64,000 nucleotides of DNA from Pseudothermotoga hypogea DSM 11164 = NBRC 106472 (GCF_000816145.1 NZ_CP007141.1:868001-932000); one strand, 5' to 3'. Shown: positions 39,076-48,296, counted from the first letter of the stretch. Notes: generated from the letters alone by a model not told the origin. Numbers and translations are program-made.

Positions 39076-41722
39076 TTTCCTTTCCTCCCTTCACGGGAAT
39101 TTCGAAGAAGAACTCCATGCCGTTGTTCTTCGGCTCGGCCCAGATTCTACCACCGTGTTCGTCCTCGACGATCTTCTTGCATATGGGTAGTCCCAAGCCC
39201 GTACCCTGCGTCTTGGTCGTATAGAACGGGGTGAAGATCTTCCTCAACTCTTTATCGGAAAGAGGCTCGCCCATGTTGAAGACCGACACAACCACTCTGT
39301 CGGCCTCCTGGAAAGATCTGACCACGATCTTACCATTGGGAGGCGAGGCCTCTATGGCGTTCTGAACGAGGTTTATGAGAACTCTCTTCAGCTTCGCCCT
39401 GTCCGCAACGACCTCTGCTGCGCTGGAAAGCTTTGTCTCTATTATAACATTCGCTTTCTTTGCTTTCTCCTGCATGATATAAACGACCTCTTCTATCAGC
39501 TCGTTCATGTCAAACCTGGTGAACTCAAGAATGGACTTCGGTTTGCTGAACTCCAATATTTCTGTCACGATCCTTTCGAGGTTCTCAACTTCTTTCGATA
39601 TGACGTCCAGATACTTTTCGACCGTCTGAGTGTTGGACAGATTCCTCCTCGCCCGGTTGATGAACCCTCCTATCACCGTGATGGGATTCCTGAGTTCGTG
39701 TGCCACACGTGCCGCAACTTCCCCCAGCAACATGAGTTTCTCTCTTTCCTTCTGTTCCTGCTCCATCCTGACCTTCTGCGTGACGTCTTCGAGCGTGACG
39801 ATCACACCGGTGATGGTTTCGTTCATCGGGTCCCAGAGTGGCGAGTACTTGACGTTGAGAAAGATTTCCCCCTGTGGTCCTTCTATGCGGTATTCGGACA
39901 GCTCGACAGCCTCACGTCTCTCCTGCACCGTCATGGCAACCCCAAGGAGATCCTGAAACACCGCTCCGAGTTCGAAATAATGTTCTCCGGCGATTCTTTC
40001 CTGTGGCAATCCAACGATGTTGGAGAACATTCTGTTGCACTGAAGGATGCGCCCGTTTTTGTCGATGACAGCGATACCAGTTGACAGGTTCTGCAGAATG
40101 TTTTCCGTGAATCTGTGAAGGTAATCTATCACGTTCTTCTGTTTCTCTAAGCTGTCGGTCTTTTTCCTCAGCTCTTCGTAGTTCATCACGTTTTCTATGG
40201 CGAGTCCCGCGCTGTCAACGACTATTCGAAGAACCTCAATGTCTACCTCGCTGATGGGCTTCTTCGTGAACTTGTTGTCCAGCACGACGACGCCTATCGT
40301 ATCCCACCGACCAACGAGGGGTAATACGAGAAACTCGTCCACACCCAGCAGATTCACAAGATCCCGAACTGAAGGTTCAAAACTTTCCAGCAGCGATGGT
40401 GTGACATGGATTATCCTTCTTCTCAACACGACTCTCTCGAGGATCGGATGATCCTTGTAATGGAACATCCTTCCGTCTATGCGAGCGGTGAGGCCTCCCT
40501 TCGCATCGAGTATCATTGCCTCCTCGCGCAGATACTGTGAGAAGTCACCGTAAATCATGGCACGCTTTTCGGCTTCTTTCCAGATTTCCTCGATATTTTC
40601 CCCATCTTCCGGCCCCAACCACATCTTGCCGACGAGTGTGTCAGTCTTCCTATCCCGGATCAACAGAAGTGCTCGGTTGAATGCGAAACCTCGACCCGAC
40701 GTGAGTCCGAGCAGCAGGATTTTGTACACGTTCACGAGATCGTAGCTCGCCCTCATCGCGTTGCTGAGGCTGTGCACCAGGTCCATTTTCTTGAGATACT
40801 CCTGCTGTTGCTGGATCAATCTCTCGTACTCTTTCGTGCTCAAAGTCAAACGTTCTATCTGTTCTTTGAGACTCTGCTGGTACTCGACACGCGTGTGCGC
40901 GAGGCTGTACCTCTTCACCATGTCGTTGAGCGTCGCCAGATCGAGTTCATCGAAACTGTACCTGCTGCGATAACCAGTAGGAGCGATCTTGTTCACGGCG
41001 ATGATTATGCCCAAGATGGTATCACCGAGTCTCGCGGCGCACGCGATCGCCGACTTCACCTTGATGCCAAGAAAATCGAGCTGGGTCTTCGTCAGCACGA
41101 TGCCACGCTCAGACTTTTCCACCTTCGTCACGAAGCTGTGGTTAGCGGGCAATCTTTCGTAGATCAGTTGATTTTTGTCCACACCCTCGGCGTCCTTGAA
41201 GATATAACCTTCTTTGTCCTTCACCAAGTACAGTACGGCTTCCGCGTTCAGCGCCTTCTTCATCACAGACAGCGTGCCTTTCAACAGCGAGTCTGGATCG
41301 CCACAACTGTGAAACACGTCGGTCAGTTCACTGAGCAGCTCGTATTTTTCCATCGTTTCTCGCATCGAAACGATCTTCTCGGCAACCCACAACGTTTTCG
41401 ACAGTTCTTTCAGCAACTCCTGCAAAGCTTCTGTCTTCTTCACTTTTTTCAATACGACCGCTCCTATGACGTTCGCATCGTGCTCGAGGAGAAAGCAACT
41501 TTCCAACTTCTCAAGCTCATCTCTGCCGAACTTCTCCTGACCAACCCTTTCTTGTCCGTGAGTTGAACCCACCAACCTGAACTGCGATTTGTAGTCCTCG
41601 AAGAGGAACACATCGCACGCTTCTGCTTGCACCTCTTCACAGAGCAGATGCGCCAGTTTGTCCATCGCGTGACTTTGGTACCCCGATTCAAGAAACTCCA
41701 TGATCAGATCGAAAAACCTCAA
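39062..41722 (-). CDS. Soluble multi-GAF/PAS histidine kinase
   Basis: An 886-residue sensor kinase with no membrane segment, so it senses a cytoplasmic cue. The N-terminal 500 residues hold two or three GAF modules (about 1-110, 125-265 and 330-520) with a coiled-coil-like stretch near 290-320; a PAS domain (about 545-660, NLSTGIAVIDKNGRILQCNR) leads to the HisKA helix with His675 in RVAHELRNPITVIGG. The catalytic ATPase part has NLVQNAIEASP, and TKTQGTGLGLPIC. The start is TTG 41722, overlapping the Mut7-C stop (TTGA). The partner is most likely the receiver that follows. Confidence 0.92.
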   Translation of the reverse strand: MRFFDLIMEFLESGYQSHAMDKLAHLLCEEVQAEACDVFLFEDYKSQFRLVGSTHGQERVGQEKFGRDELEKLESCFLLEHDANVIGAVVLKKVKKTEALQELLKELSKTLWVAEKIVSMRETMEKYELLSELTDVFHSCGDPDSLLKGTLSVMKKALNAEAVLYLVKDKEGYIFKDAEGVDKNQLIYERLPANHSFVTKVEKSERGIVLTKTQLDFLGIKVKSAIACAARLGDTILGIIIAVNKIAPTGYRSRYSFDELDLATLNDMVKRYSLAHTRVEYQQSLKEQIERLTLSTKEYERLIQQQQEYLKKMDLVHSLSNAMRASYDLVNVYKILLLGLTSGRGFAFNRALLLIRDRKTDTLVGKMWLGPEDGENIEEIWKEAEKRAMIYGDFSQYLREEAMILDAKGGLTARIDGRMFHYKDHPILERVVLRRRIIHVTPSLLESFEPSVRDLVNLLGVDEFLVLPLVGRWDTIGVVVLDNKFTKKPISEVDIEVLRIVVDSAGLAIENVMNYEELRKKTDSLEKQKNVIDYLHRFTENILQNLSTGIAVIDKNGRILQCNRMFSNIVGLPQERIAGEHYFELGAVFQDLLGVAMTVQERREAVELSEYRIEGPQGEIFLNVKYSPLWDPMNETITGVIVTLEDVTQKVRMEQEQKEREKLMLLGEVAARVAHELRNPITVIGGFINRARRNLSNTQTVEKYLDVISKEVENLERIVTEILEFSKPKSILEFTRFDMNELIEEVVYIMQEKAKKANVIIETKLSSAAEVVADRAKLKRVLINLVQNAIEASPPNGKIVVRSFQEADRVVVSVFNMGEPLSDKELRKIFTPFYTTKTQGTGLGLPICKKIVEDEHGGRIWAEPKNNGMEFFFEIPVKGGKENVQG

Positions 41723-42171
41723 AGTCCCAACCTCCTGAACAAAGTCTCAGCGTGCTCGACGTGTGAGCCTGCCCAGTACACTCTGCCACACACAGGACAC
41801 GAATAGAACTCGTTCTGTGTCTGTTGAACGTACAGCGGCACCTTCGCCTTTATTTCTTCCTCGCTCGCCCTGACGAGTTCAGCATTGCACAAACTGCACC
41901 TGCTCATGCGTTTCGAATTCTTCAGATCTATCTTCTTCGAGAGTTCCACCAGTTGTTCTCGCCAGTCGTCCGAAGAAACGTAGTAGCAACGAATACCTTT
42001 TTCTACGGCCTTTCTGAGCAAGTCTCTGTCTCTCGTTATCAGGACACGGTTGGTTTCTTTGCAGAATTCGAGTATCTCTTCTTCGTCCATATCTGAAACG
42101 TAAGCCGTATCGAAACCGAGCAATCTGAGCTTTCTGGCCAGCTTTCCAAGCATTCTGTCAGCGAAGAACAT
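41719..42171 (-). CDS. Mut7-C RNase domain protein (DUF82, PIN-like with zinc ribbon)
   Basis: A 150-residue protein with the Mut7-C layout. The first half is a PIN-like fold with the acidic residues at FFADRMLGKLARKLRLLGFD, DMDEEEILEF and ITRDRDLLRKAVEKG (D at each site). The second half is a zinc ribbon (CSLCNAEL and CPVCGRVYW). Members are predicted ribonucleases; substrate is unknown. The ATG at 42171 has GGTGG six bases upstream; TTG 42177 is less likely. The gene precedes the histidine kinase with a 4-base overlap. Confidence 0.9.
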   Translation of the reverse strand: MFFADRMLGKLARKLRLLGFDTAYVSDMDEEEILEFCKETNRVLITRDRDLLRKAVEKGIRCYYVSSDDWREQLVELSKKIDLKNSKRMSRCSLCNAELVRASEEEIKAKVPLYVQQTQNEFYSCPVCGRVYWAGSHVEHAETLFRRLGL

Positions 42172-42202
42172 TTTCAACCACCATCAAAAACATTGTACAA
42201 CA

Positions 42203-42226
42203 ACAAAAGCCCTCCGTGTGGAGGGC
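42203..42226 (-). terminator. Terminator of the LacI-type sugar operon
   Basis: On the minus strand GCCCTCC-ACAC-GGAGGGC followed by TTTTGTTGTTG. It lies 20 bases after the isomerase stop. Confidence 0.8.
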
Positions 42227-42245
42227 ACATTTTCCAAGACTCACA

Positions 42246-43163
42246 TCAAACAAACTTCTTGAGAAACTGCAAGCCCATGAGCAAACCTTTTTTCGATTTG
42301 TCCAAACTCCCTGCCCAGATGGGATCTTCGTGTTCTATGCTGATCACGAAATCGTATCCAACCTTCCTGAGGTTCAAAATGAAGCTGGGCCAATCTATCT
42401 CACCGAGACCGGGCATCCTGTAGATCCACCAGCTCTTGCCGTGTGCGTTGGTTCCAAAGTGTCCAAAAATGCTCTGTTCGTGCAACATATTTCTCTTGAT
42501 TTCCACGTCCTTCGCGTGCACGTGGAAGATCCTTTCTGCGAACTCTTCCACCACCTTCAGATAGTCCACGCCCAGCCAGTAAAGGTGAGACGGATCGAGG
42601 TTCAGTCCGAAGGAACTTGGGGTGATCCTGAATATTTCTCTCCAGAGTTCTGGTGAATAGAAGATGTTTCCTATCTTCTCTTCGGCCTGCCAACCGACCA
42701 TTGGGCAATTCTCTATCATGAGCTTGACGTTCTTGCTTTCGGCATAACTTATCAGCGGTTTAAAGACCTTTTCGAACTCCTTCAAATTCTCCTCGACGCT
42801 CTTTGTGATGTCCCTTCCTATGAAGGTCCCAACGAGTTCCACACCGAGCAAGTTCGCCACGTCGATGACCTTTTTCAAATGCTCATTTATCGCTCTTCTT
42901 TTCTCAAGGTTCGCATCCAGATTGTTGTCGTAGTAAGCCAGGGAGGAGATGATCAGACCGTGCTTTTCCAGAAGCGCTTTGATCCTTTCAGCGTGTTTTT
43001 CATCGAACTTGTCCACGTCGATCGTGGTTGAAGAAAAATCCCTCTCGTTCACCAAGGGCCAGGCAGCAACCTCCAACGCCTCGAAGCCAGCACTGCCAGC
43101 CCATTCGATGATCTCTTCGAATTTCGTATTCCCCAACGCGACCGTCAAGAATCCGATCTTCAT
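42246..43163 (-). CDS. Sugar phosphate isomerase/epimerase (AP endonuclease-2 TIM-barrel family)
   Basis: A 305-residue TIM-barrel protein of the xylose-isomerase-like family, which acts on sugars, keto-inositols or their phosphates using a divalent metal. Visible features are MKIGFLTVALGNTKFEEIIE, a glutamate-and-histidine set such as IENCPMVG (about 157), NLDPSHLYWLGV (about 200) and HVHAKDVEIKR (about 230), and IEHEDPIW near the end. These match the metal ligands Glu, Asp, His and Glu of the family. The ATG at 43163 has GGAGGTGTT upstream. It is the last gene of the LacI-led operon. The exact substrate is not identifiable. Confidence 0.88.
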   Translation of the reverse strand: MKIGFLTVALGNTKFEEIIEWAGSAGFEALEVAAWPLVNERDFSSTTIDVDKFDEKHAERIKALLEKHGLIISSLAYYDNNLDANLEKRRAINEHLKKVIDVANLLGVELVGTFIGRDITKSVEENLKEFEKVFKPLISYAESKNVKLMIENCPMVGWQAEEKIGNIFYSPELWREIFRITPSSFGLNLDPSHLYWLGVDYLKVVEEFAERIFHVHAKDVEIKRNMLHEQSIFGHFGTNAHGKSWWIYRMPGLGEIDWPSFILNLRKVGYDFVISIEHEDPIWAGSLDKSKKGLLMGLQFLKKFV

Positions 43164-43181
43164 CGCAACACCTCCAGCAAA

Positions 43182-43203
43182 GAGGCGGGCAGAAGCCCGC
43201 CTC
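43182..43203 (-). repeat. Intercistronic stem-loop after the sugar-binding-protein gene
   Basis: On the minus strand GAGGCGGGC-TTCT-GCCCGCCTC, a perfect 9-bp stem beginning 6 bases after the binding-protein stop. The following bases (TTTGCTGG) are a poor U tract, so a role in message stability or partial termination is likelier than full termination. Confidence 0.75.
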
Positions 43204-43209
43204 AACCTC

Positions 43210-44157
43210 TCAGAACACTGAGTCTGGGAAGTAGTAGTCCTTCGCGTTCTCTCTGGTCACGGTCTCGGTGGAGAGTATGATCTTCCTCGGGATACCCTTC
43301 TGGTAGAAACCGTTCAGAGATTGACCCTTGAGACCCATCACTGCCAGGTTTATCGCCGTCGCGATCATGTTGGGTGGGTATGTGAAGTTCACTTCGATGA
43401 GTGGATGACCGTCCATGATCATCTTGACGATGTTCTTCTCGCAAGCTCCACCCACCAAGACGATATTCTTGTCTCTGCCAGCTTGTCTGAGGGCGATCAA
43501 CACTCCATGTAGCATGTCGTCGTCCCCTGTCCAGACTGCATCGATCTGTGGGAACTTGGTGAGCAGAGTCTGCATGACTTCGAACGCCTTCTCCCTCGAC
43601 CAATAGCCTGGTTGCTCTGCGATGATCTTCAGATCTGGATAAGGCGCTATGGCATCCTTGAAGGCCTTGACCCTTTCATCGTCGATCGTGGAAGGAATAC
43701 CCCTGATCACGACAACGTTACCTTTACCCTTCAGCTTCTCAGCGATATACTTTCCGGCGAGATAGCCATACATGTAGTTGTCGCCAGCGATGTAGACGTT
43801 GTACTCTTCGGAGTTGATACCCCTATCGACTATGACCGTGTACACACCCTGTCTGAAGGCCTGAACACAGATGGGTGTGAGTGGAGCAGACTCGTACGGG
43901 TTGATGACCAGTGCGTTGATGCCGCGTGCGAGCAAGGCTTGTACTTGCGCGATCTGCTCGCTCGGTTCTCTGGCGGTCACCAGGTAGAACTCCACATCCG
44001 GATCGTTCTGGTACTGCTTGATCGCGTACTGTGCCCACCAGACCATACCACCGGTCCAACCGTGGTCCGCCGCCGGGATCGCGACTCCGATCTTGTACTT
44101 CGCCGCGAAGCTCACCAGCGTTAGGACCAGCATCAACACGACCAACAGCTTCTTCAT
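43210..44157 (-). CDS. Sugar ABC transporter substrate-binding protein (ribose/galactose class)
   Basis: A 315-residue periplasmic protein of the peripla_BP_4 type. The signal peptide is MKKLLVVLMLVLTLVSFAAK, without lipobox Cys. The mature start KIGVAIPAADHGWTGGMVWW is the usual first strand with ligand-contacting residues, followed by QIAQVQALLARGINALVINP, TVIVDRGINSEEYNVYI and GDDDMLHGVLIALRQAGRDK. The ATG at 44157 follows GGAGGTGTTCG. It is flanked by hairpins both upstream (44178-44190) and downstream (43182-43203). The ligand, a monosaccharide or cyclitol by family, is not known. Confidence 0.94.
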   Translation of the reverse strand: MKKLLVVLMLVLTLVSFAAKYKIGVAIPAADHGWTGGMVWWAQYAIKQYQNDPDVEFYLVTAREPSEQIAQVQALLARGINALVINPYESAPLTPICVQAFRQGVYTVIVDRGINSEEYNVYIAGDNYMYGYLAGKYIAEKLKGKGNVVVIRGIPSTIDDERVKAFKDAIAPYPDLKIIAEQPGYWSREKAFEVMQTLLTKFPQIDAVWTGDDDMLHGVLIALRQAGRDKNIVLVGGACEKNIVKMIMDGHPLIEVNFTYPPNMIATAINLAVMGLKGQSLNGFYQKGIPRKIILSTETVTRENAKDYYFPDSVF

Positions 44158-44177
44158 ACGAACACCTCCCTCTCTTT

Positions 44178-44190
44178 GCCCCAAAGGGGC
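44178..44190 (-). repeat. Short stem-loop before the sugar-binding-protein gene
   Basis: GCCCC-TTT-GGGGC on the minus strand in the 35-base gap between the permease stop and the binding-protein start. It has no U tract, so I see it as an mRNA-processing or stability hairpin. Confidence 0.45.
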
Positions 44191-44192
44191 GA

Positions 44193-45137
44193 TCATTTTC
44201 TCAGATTCTGCAACAACACTGCCGCGATGATGATCAAACCCTTGACCATACCCTGCAGATACACCGCCACGTTCAACATCACCAACATGTTGTTGACGAC
44301 TCCGAGTATCAAGGCACCGAAGAAAGTTCCGAAGATGGTGCCCTTACCACCGCTCAGACTCGTTCCACCGATGACTGCAGCTGCGATGGCGTCGAGCTCG
44401 AAACCAGAACCTGTGGACGAAGAACTGACGGAAGCCATCATGGATGACAACAGGATGGCGGATGTCGCCACAGAAACGCCACTGATGATGTACGTGATCG
44501 TTCTGATCGTATCCACCTTTATCGCGGAATACACTGCGGCGGTCTCGTTCGCCCCGACGGCGTACACGTACCTGCCGAATCTGGTTTTGTCCAAAACGAT
44601 GTACGCCAGCACCGCATAGACAACAAACACGATCATGGGCAGAGGTAAACCTGCAACGAACTTCATTCCGAAGCTCGAGAAGGTGCGAGAAAAGCTCATG
44701 TAGACTCCTCCGTTTGCAAAGTTCAGCACCAAGGATCTGTATATCGCCATACCACCGAGCGTTGTGATGAACGCGGGAATCTTTCCTTTCGTGGTCAAAA
44801 GTCCCATGCCCAGACCAAGCAGTGCGGCAAGAGCGTAGGTGAGCAGGATCGAAGCCAACGTTGGTCCAACACCGTTGCCCAACTTGTTGCTCGTGGTGAT
44901 AGCGAAGGCCCCCAGGAGCGCGAGCATGGAACCAACCGACAAATCGATTCCACCGGCGATCATGACGAAGGTGATGCCTATCGCGATGATCCCAACGTAG
45001 GAAGTCTGCCAGAAGATGTTCAAGATGTTCCTCGGTTTCAAGAACGCGGGTGTCATGATTCCGGAAAAGATCATCAAACCAATCAGGACAAGAACGATCA
45101 TGTACTTTCCGAGAAAGTTTCTAAGCTTGATACGCAC
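44193..45137 (-). CDS. Sugar ABC transporter permease (RbsC class)
   Basis: A 314-residue inner-membrane permease with about eight to ten hydrophobic segments. Family motifs: FVMIAGGIDLSVGSMLAL, PAFITTLGGMAIYRSL, VYAVGANETAAVYSAIKVD, and the C-terminal AAVIGGTSLSGGKGTIFGT. The start is GTG 45137 within AAGGAGGTCG, with only a short spacer; the ATG at 45101 is an alternative but would remove the first helix. It overlaps the ATPase gene end by 17 bases. Confidence 0.94.
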   Translation of the reverse strand: MRIKLRNFLGKYMIVLVLIGLMIFSGIMTPAFLKPRNILNIFWQTSYVGIIAIGITFVMIAGGIDLSVGSMLALLGAFAITTSNKLGNGVGPTLASILLTYALAALLGLGMGLLTTKGKIPAFITTLGGMAIYRSLVLNFANGGVYMSFSRTFSSFGMKFVAGLPLPMIVFVVYAVLAYIVLDKTRFGRYVYAVGANETAAVYSAIKVDTIRTITYIISGVSVATSAILLSSMMASVSSSSTGSGFELDAIAAAVIGGTSLSGGKGTIFGTFFGALILGVVNNMLVMLNVAVYLQGMVKGLIIIAAVLLQNLRK

Positions 45138-46626
45138 CGACCTCCTTCACGCCCGTCGCGTGGTAGATGAGCTCCTTCTCGTTCAGATCTTCCCCTTTCG
45201 CCTCTGCCACGATCCGTCCGTTGCGCATGACCAAAACCCTGTTGCAGAGGCCTATCACCTCTGGCAGGTCCGAAGAAACAACGACGAAACTGCATCCGAG
45301 TTCACTTATCATCTGGTGCATGATCTGGTAGATCTGATGTCTCGCGTTCACATCGACTCCACGTGTCGGCTCGTCGAAGAGGAAGATCTTCGCTCCCGTT
45401 TCCACCAGCTTGGATATCACCACCTTCTGTTGGTTTCCGCCACTGAGCGTGCCCACCGTTTGCCAAGGACTCCTCACCTTGATATCGAACTTCTTTTCGT
45501 AGCTTTTGAACGTGTCTACTTCCTTCCTCACGCGCACCAAGAGCTTAGAGAATTTCTCCAAAGACATCATGGTCGTGTTCTTGAAGGCTTCCAAGATCTG
45601 AATGATGCCCGCATTTTTTCTGTCCTCAGGTAAGTAAACAAGACCCAAGTTCTTCGCATCTTGAGGATCCTCTATCTGCACCTTCTTTCCGAACAGATGC
45701 ACCTCGCCAGATTTGACCTTTCTGATACCGACGAGCGCTTCCATGAGCTCCGTTCTACCAGAACCGACCAGTCCGTAGAAACCCAGTATCTCGCCCCTGT
45801 GAAGTTCGAAGCTGACCTCCTTGACAATTCCGTCGGCGGTCGAAAGGTCTCTCACCCGAAGAACTATCTCCGTTCCCGGTACGGGCTTTTCGGGGAACAT
45901 CTCGTCGAGTTTCCGACCCACCATGAGCTCGGCTATCTGTTTCTCGCTCAAACCTTGTATTTCTCCCTGATAGACCTTTCTGCCATCCCGCAGCACGATC
46001 AGTTCCTCGGCGATTTGACGCACCTCTTTGAGTCTGTGCGATATGAAGATCACCGTTATTCCCTTCTGTTTCATGTTTCTGACGATCTGGAAAAGCTTCA
46101 ACACTTCTTCATCGGTGAGAGAGGAAGTTGGCTCGTCCATGATCAAAACTTTCACTCTCTTGGATATGGCTTTGATGATCTCCACCATCTGTTTCTGCGC
46201 GGGAGAAAGCTGTGAAACATAAACTGTAGGATCTATGGAGAGATCCAGTTGTGCCATGAGATGTTTGGTCTCTTCGATCATCTTTCTCTTCGAGAGGAGA
46301 AAGCCACGTGTCATTTCGTCTCCGAGGAAGATGTTTTCGTACACTCTCAAGCTCTCGACCAAATTCAACTCTTGGGGAATCAGGATGATCCCCAAAGCTT
46401 TTGCCCTGAGTGGGTTCAAAACGACCTTGTTACCCTCGAAGTGGATCTCACCTTCCACAGGTTGAAGAAAACCGGAAAGAATCCTCATGAGTGTGGATTT
46501 TCCCGCTCCGTTTTCACCCACCACGCCGTAGATCTTCGCCGGTTCGAAATCGACGTCCACGTTGTGTAAGACCCTCACGTTGGAAAAATTCATGCACACG
46601 TTTCTCGCAGAGAGGATCGCTTTCAT
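45121..46626 (-). CDS. Sugar ABC transporter ATPase (RbsA/MglA class)
   Basis: A 501-residue double ATPase cassette. The first half has Walker A GENGAGKST, signature LSPAQKQMVEI and Walker B LIMDEPTSSLTD. The second has a degenerate Walker A, GLVGSGRTELM, signature LSGGNQQKVVISK and Walker B IFLFDEPTRGVDV, exactly as in MglA/RbsA, where only the first site hydrolyses ATP well. The ATG at 46626 overlaps the stop of the dehydrogenase gene by 4 bases. Serves the permease at 44193. Confidence 0.95.
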   Translation of the reverse strand: MKAILSARNVCMNFSNVRVLHNVDVDFEPAKIYGVVGENGAGKSTLMRILSGFLQPVEGEIHFEGNKVVLNPLRAKALGIILIPQELNLVESLRVYENIFLGDEMTRGFLLSKRKMIEETKHLMAQLDLSIDPTVYVSQLSPAQKQMVEIIKAISKRVKVLIMDEPTSSLTDEEVLKLFQIVRNMKQKGITVIFISHRLKEVRQIAEELIVLRDGRKVYQGEIQGLSEKQIAELMVGRKLDEMFPEKPVPGTEIVLRVRDLSTADGIVKEVSFELHRGEILGFYGLVGSGRTELMEALVGIRKVKSGEVHLFGKKVQIEDPQDAKNLGLVYLPEDRKNAGIIQILEAFKNTTMMSLEKFSKLLVRVRKEVDTFKSYEKKFDIKVRSPWQTVGTLSGGNQQKVVISKLVETGAKIFLFDEPTRGVDVNARHQIYQIMHQMISELGCSFVVVSSDLPEVIGLCNRVLVMRNGRIVAEAKGEDLNEKELIYHATGVKEVGAYQA

Positions 46627-47654
46627 ACGATCTTCACTGCCTGCCCTTTCTTGGCAGATTCGAAAATCTTTTCTACGACTTTCACCGCGATGTATCCATC
46701 TTCAGCTTTGACTATGGGCTCCTCCAATCCTAAGCAAACTTTCGCAAAGTGATCCACCACGGGCATCTTCCAATACGGATCTTCGTTGGTGAACAAAGGT
46801 TTCAAGACGATCTCACCGTGCATCCTCACGGGTTTTTCGAGATAGATATCTATCCTCGTTGGATCAATCTGTCCCACCTTCATCGTTCCTTTCTCTCCGT
46901 ACACGACGATGTAATTTTCTTCCAAACCTTTCGTGATCCAGTTCGAATCGAGCGTGGCTAAAGCGGAGTTGGAAAGCTTCAGAAGCGCGCTCGCCACATC
47001 TTCTACCGTGGCACGTTTTTCGAGCGTAGCGAGAAAGCCTGCACACTCGACGATCTCCAAGTTGGTGATGTACCTTATCAGATCCACCTTGTGAACTCCA
47101 AGATCTCCCAGAGCTCCAAACATCGCGATGTCCTTGTCGAAGAACCACGATGCGTTCGGAGACCAATTCTCTGGTCCTGCGTGACCGAACATGGTTTTGA
47201 CGAGTCTTATCTCACCGAGCAAACCAGACTGAACGATCTCCTTCGCTTTGATATGGTGTGGGAAGAACCTCTGAGACTGATTGACCATCAAGACTTTCTC
47301 ATTTTTCTTGGCCGTTTCTATCATTTTCAAAGCCTCTTTTGAGTTCGTAGCCATAGGTTTTTCGACCAGAACGTTCTTTCCCTTCTCCAGGGCTGCGATG
47401 GAAACCTTCGCGTGCAAAGCGTTTGGAACAGCCACGATGACGGCATCTATCTCTTCCTTCTCCAGCATTTGTTGATAATCTTCGTAGAATCTCACCTTTT
47501 GGTCTTCGAGCTTTTTCTTGAAGTACTCCAACCTCTGCTCGCTCGGATCGGCTATCGCCACGAGCTTTGTGTACTCGGAAAGAATGGTGTTCGGAATGTG
47601 CAGCACTTCGGAAATCTTCCCCGCTCCAACGACACCGACCTTCAACTTCCTCAT
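46623..47654 (-). CDS. Gfo/Idh/MocA family oxidoreductase
   Basis: A 343-residue NAD(P)-dependent dehydrogenase. The Rossmann start is KVGVVGAGKISEVLHIPN, with the ARADP-like VAIADPSEQRL; the substrate-domain motif is VLVEKPMATNSKEALKMI (EKP). The family oxidises sugar or inositol hydroxyls, e.g. myo-inositol 2-dehydrogenase. GALGDLGVHKVDLIRYI (about 186) supplies the His and Asp common in the active site. It is translated in coupling with the ATPase and follows the deacetylase by 12 bases. The combination with the TIM-barrel isomerase in the same operon recalls inositol or unusual-sugar pathways. Confidence 0.92.
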   Translation of the reverse strand: MRKLKVGVVGAGKISEVLHIPNTILSEYTKLVAIADPSEQRLEYFKKKLEDQKVRFYEDYQQMLEKEEIDAVIVAVPNALHAKVSIAALEKGKNVLVEKPMATNSKEALKMIETAKKNEKVLMVNQSQRFFPHHIKAKEIVQSGLLGEIRLVKTMFGHAGPENWSPNASWFFDKDIAMFGALGDLGVHKVDLIRYITNLEIVECAGFLATLEKRATVEDVASALLKLSNSALATLDSNWITKGLEENYIVVYGEKGTMKVGQIDPTRIDIYLEKPVRMHGEIVLKPLFTNEDPYWKMPVVDHFAKVCLGLEEPIVKAEDGYIAVKVVEKIFESAKKGQAVKIV

Positions 47655-47666
47655 GTGTCCACCTCC

Positions 47667-48296
47667 TCAAATTGTTTCCAGATCTACGAGCCTCTTTCTG
47701 TAAGGTGATAGAGGAAACCTGCTTCCCAGGTGCTTGAACACCTCGGCGTACGCACAACCAACTTGAATGCCCCTGAAACCTGGAGGAAAGACTATCGACG
47801 GCATGATCTCCTTTTCGAAGACGTCTTTTTCGAAAGCATTCCTCATTAGTTCGATCGCCCTCTTTTTGAACTCGTACGAACCAGACACATCGATTGCCAC
47901 ATCGAACTGAAAGTCCAAGCTCGAAGCTGGGATTTCAAAAAGATAGATCTGTTTTTCGAGCTTCCTTGCGAGCTTCACCGTGTGATTTGAAACGACCTCA
48001 TGATCGTAGAGAATCTCACTTTGCCAGTGAGTGAACACCACGTCGGGATTGAAACTCCTCATGAACTTCTCAAGTTCTTCAGAGAAACGCTGCTCATCTA
48101 TCTGCCCGTAAGAGAACTCGAAGTGTTCCGCCTGAGCTCCCAGCAACTTCATCGCTTCAGAATAGCCATCTATTCTGTCTCCACAAACGCTCAAAGCGCA
48201 AACTTCATGATGAAGCTTTGAAAACTCTCTGATCGTTCCACCCGCACCTATGATCGGATCGTCGCCGTGCGCAGCAACGACCAAGATCTTCTTCAC
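47667..48296 (-). CDS. PIG-L/LmbE family deacetylase
   Basis: A 209-residue zinc N-deacetylase fold, acting on N-acetyl-sugars or related amides in characterised relatives. The N-terminal zinc motif reads VAAHGDDPIIGAGGTI, that is AHGDD instead of the usual AHPDDE; the second zinc His region is LYDHEVVSNHTVKLAR. Thus the metal ligands are kept, while the Pro is Gly and the following Glu is Pro. The start GTG 48296 overlaps the lacI stop (GTGA). In this operon it would remove an acetyl group from the imported carbohydrate. Whether the changed motif alters activity is unknown. Confidence 0.88.
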   Translation of the reverse strand: MKKILVVAAHGDDPIIGAGGTIREFSKLHHEVCALSVCGDRIDGYSEAMKLLGAQAEHFEFSYGQIDEQRFSEELEKFMRSFNPDVVFTHWQSEILYDHEVVSNHTVKLARKLEKQIYLFEIPASSLDFQFDVAIDVSGSYEFKKRAIELMRNAFEKDVFEKEIMPSIVFPPGFRGIQVGCAYAEVFKHLGSRFPLSPYRKRLVDLETI

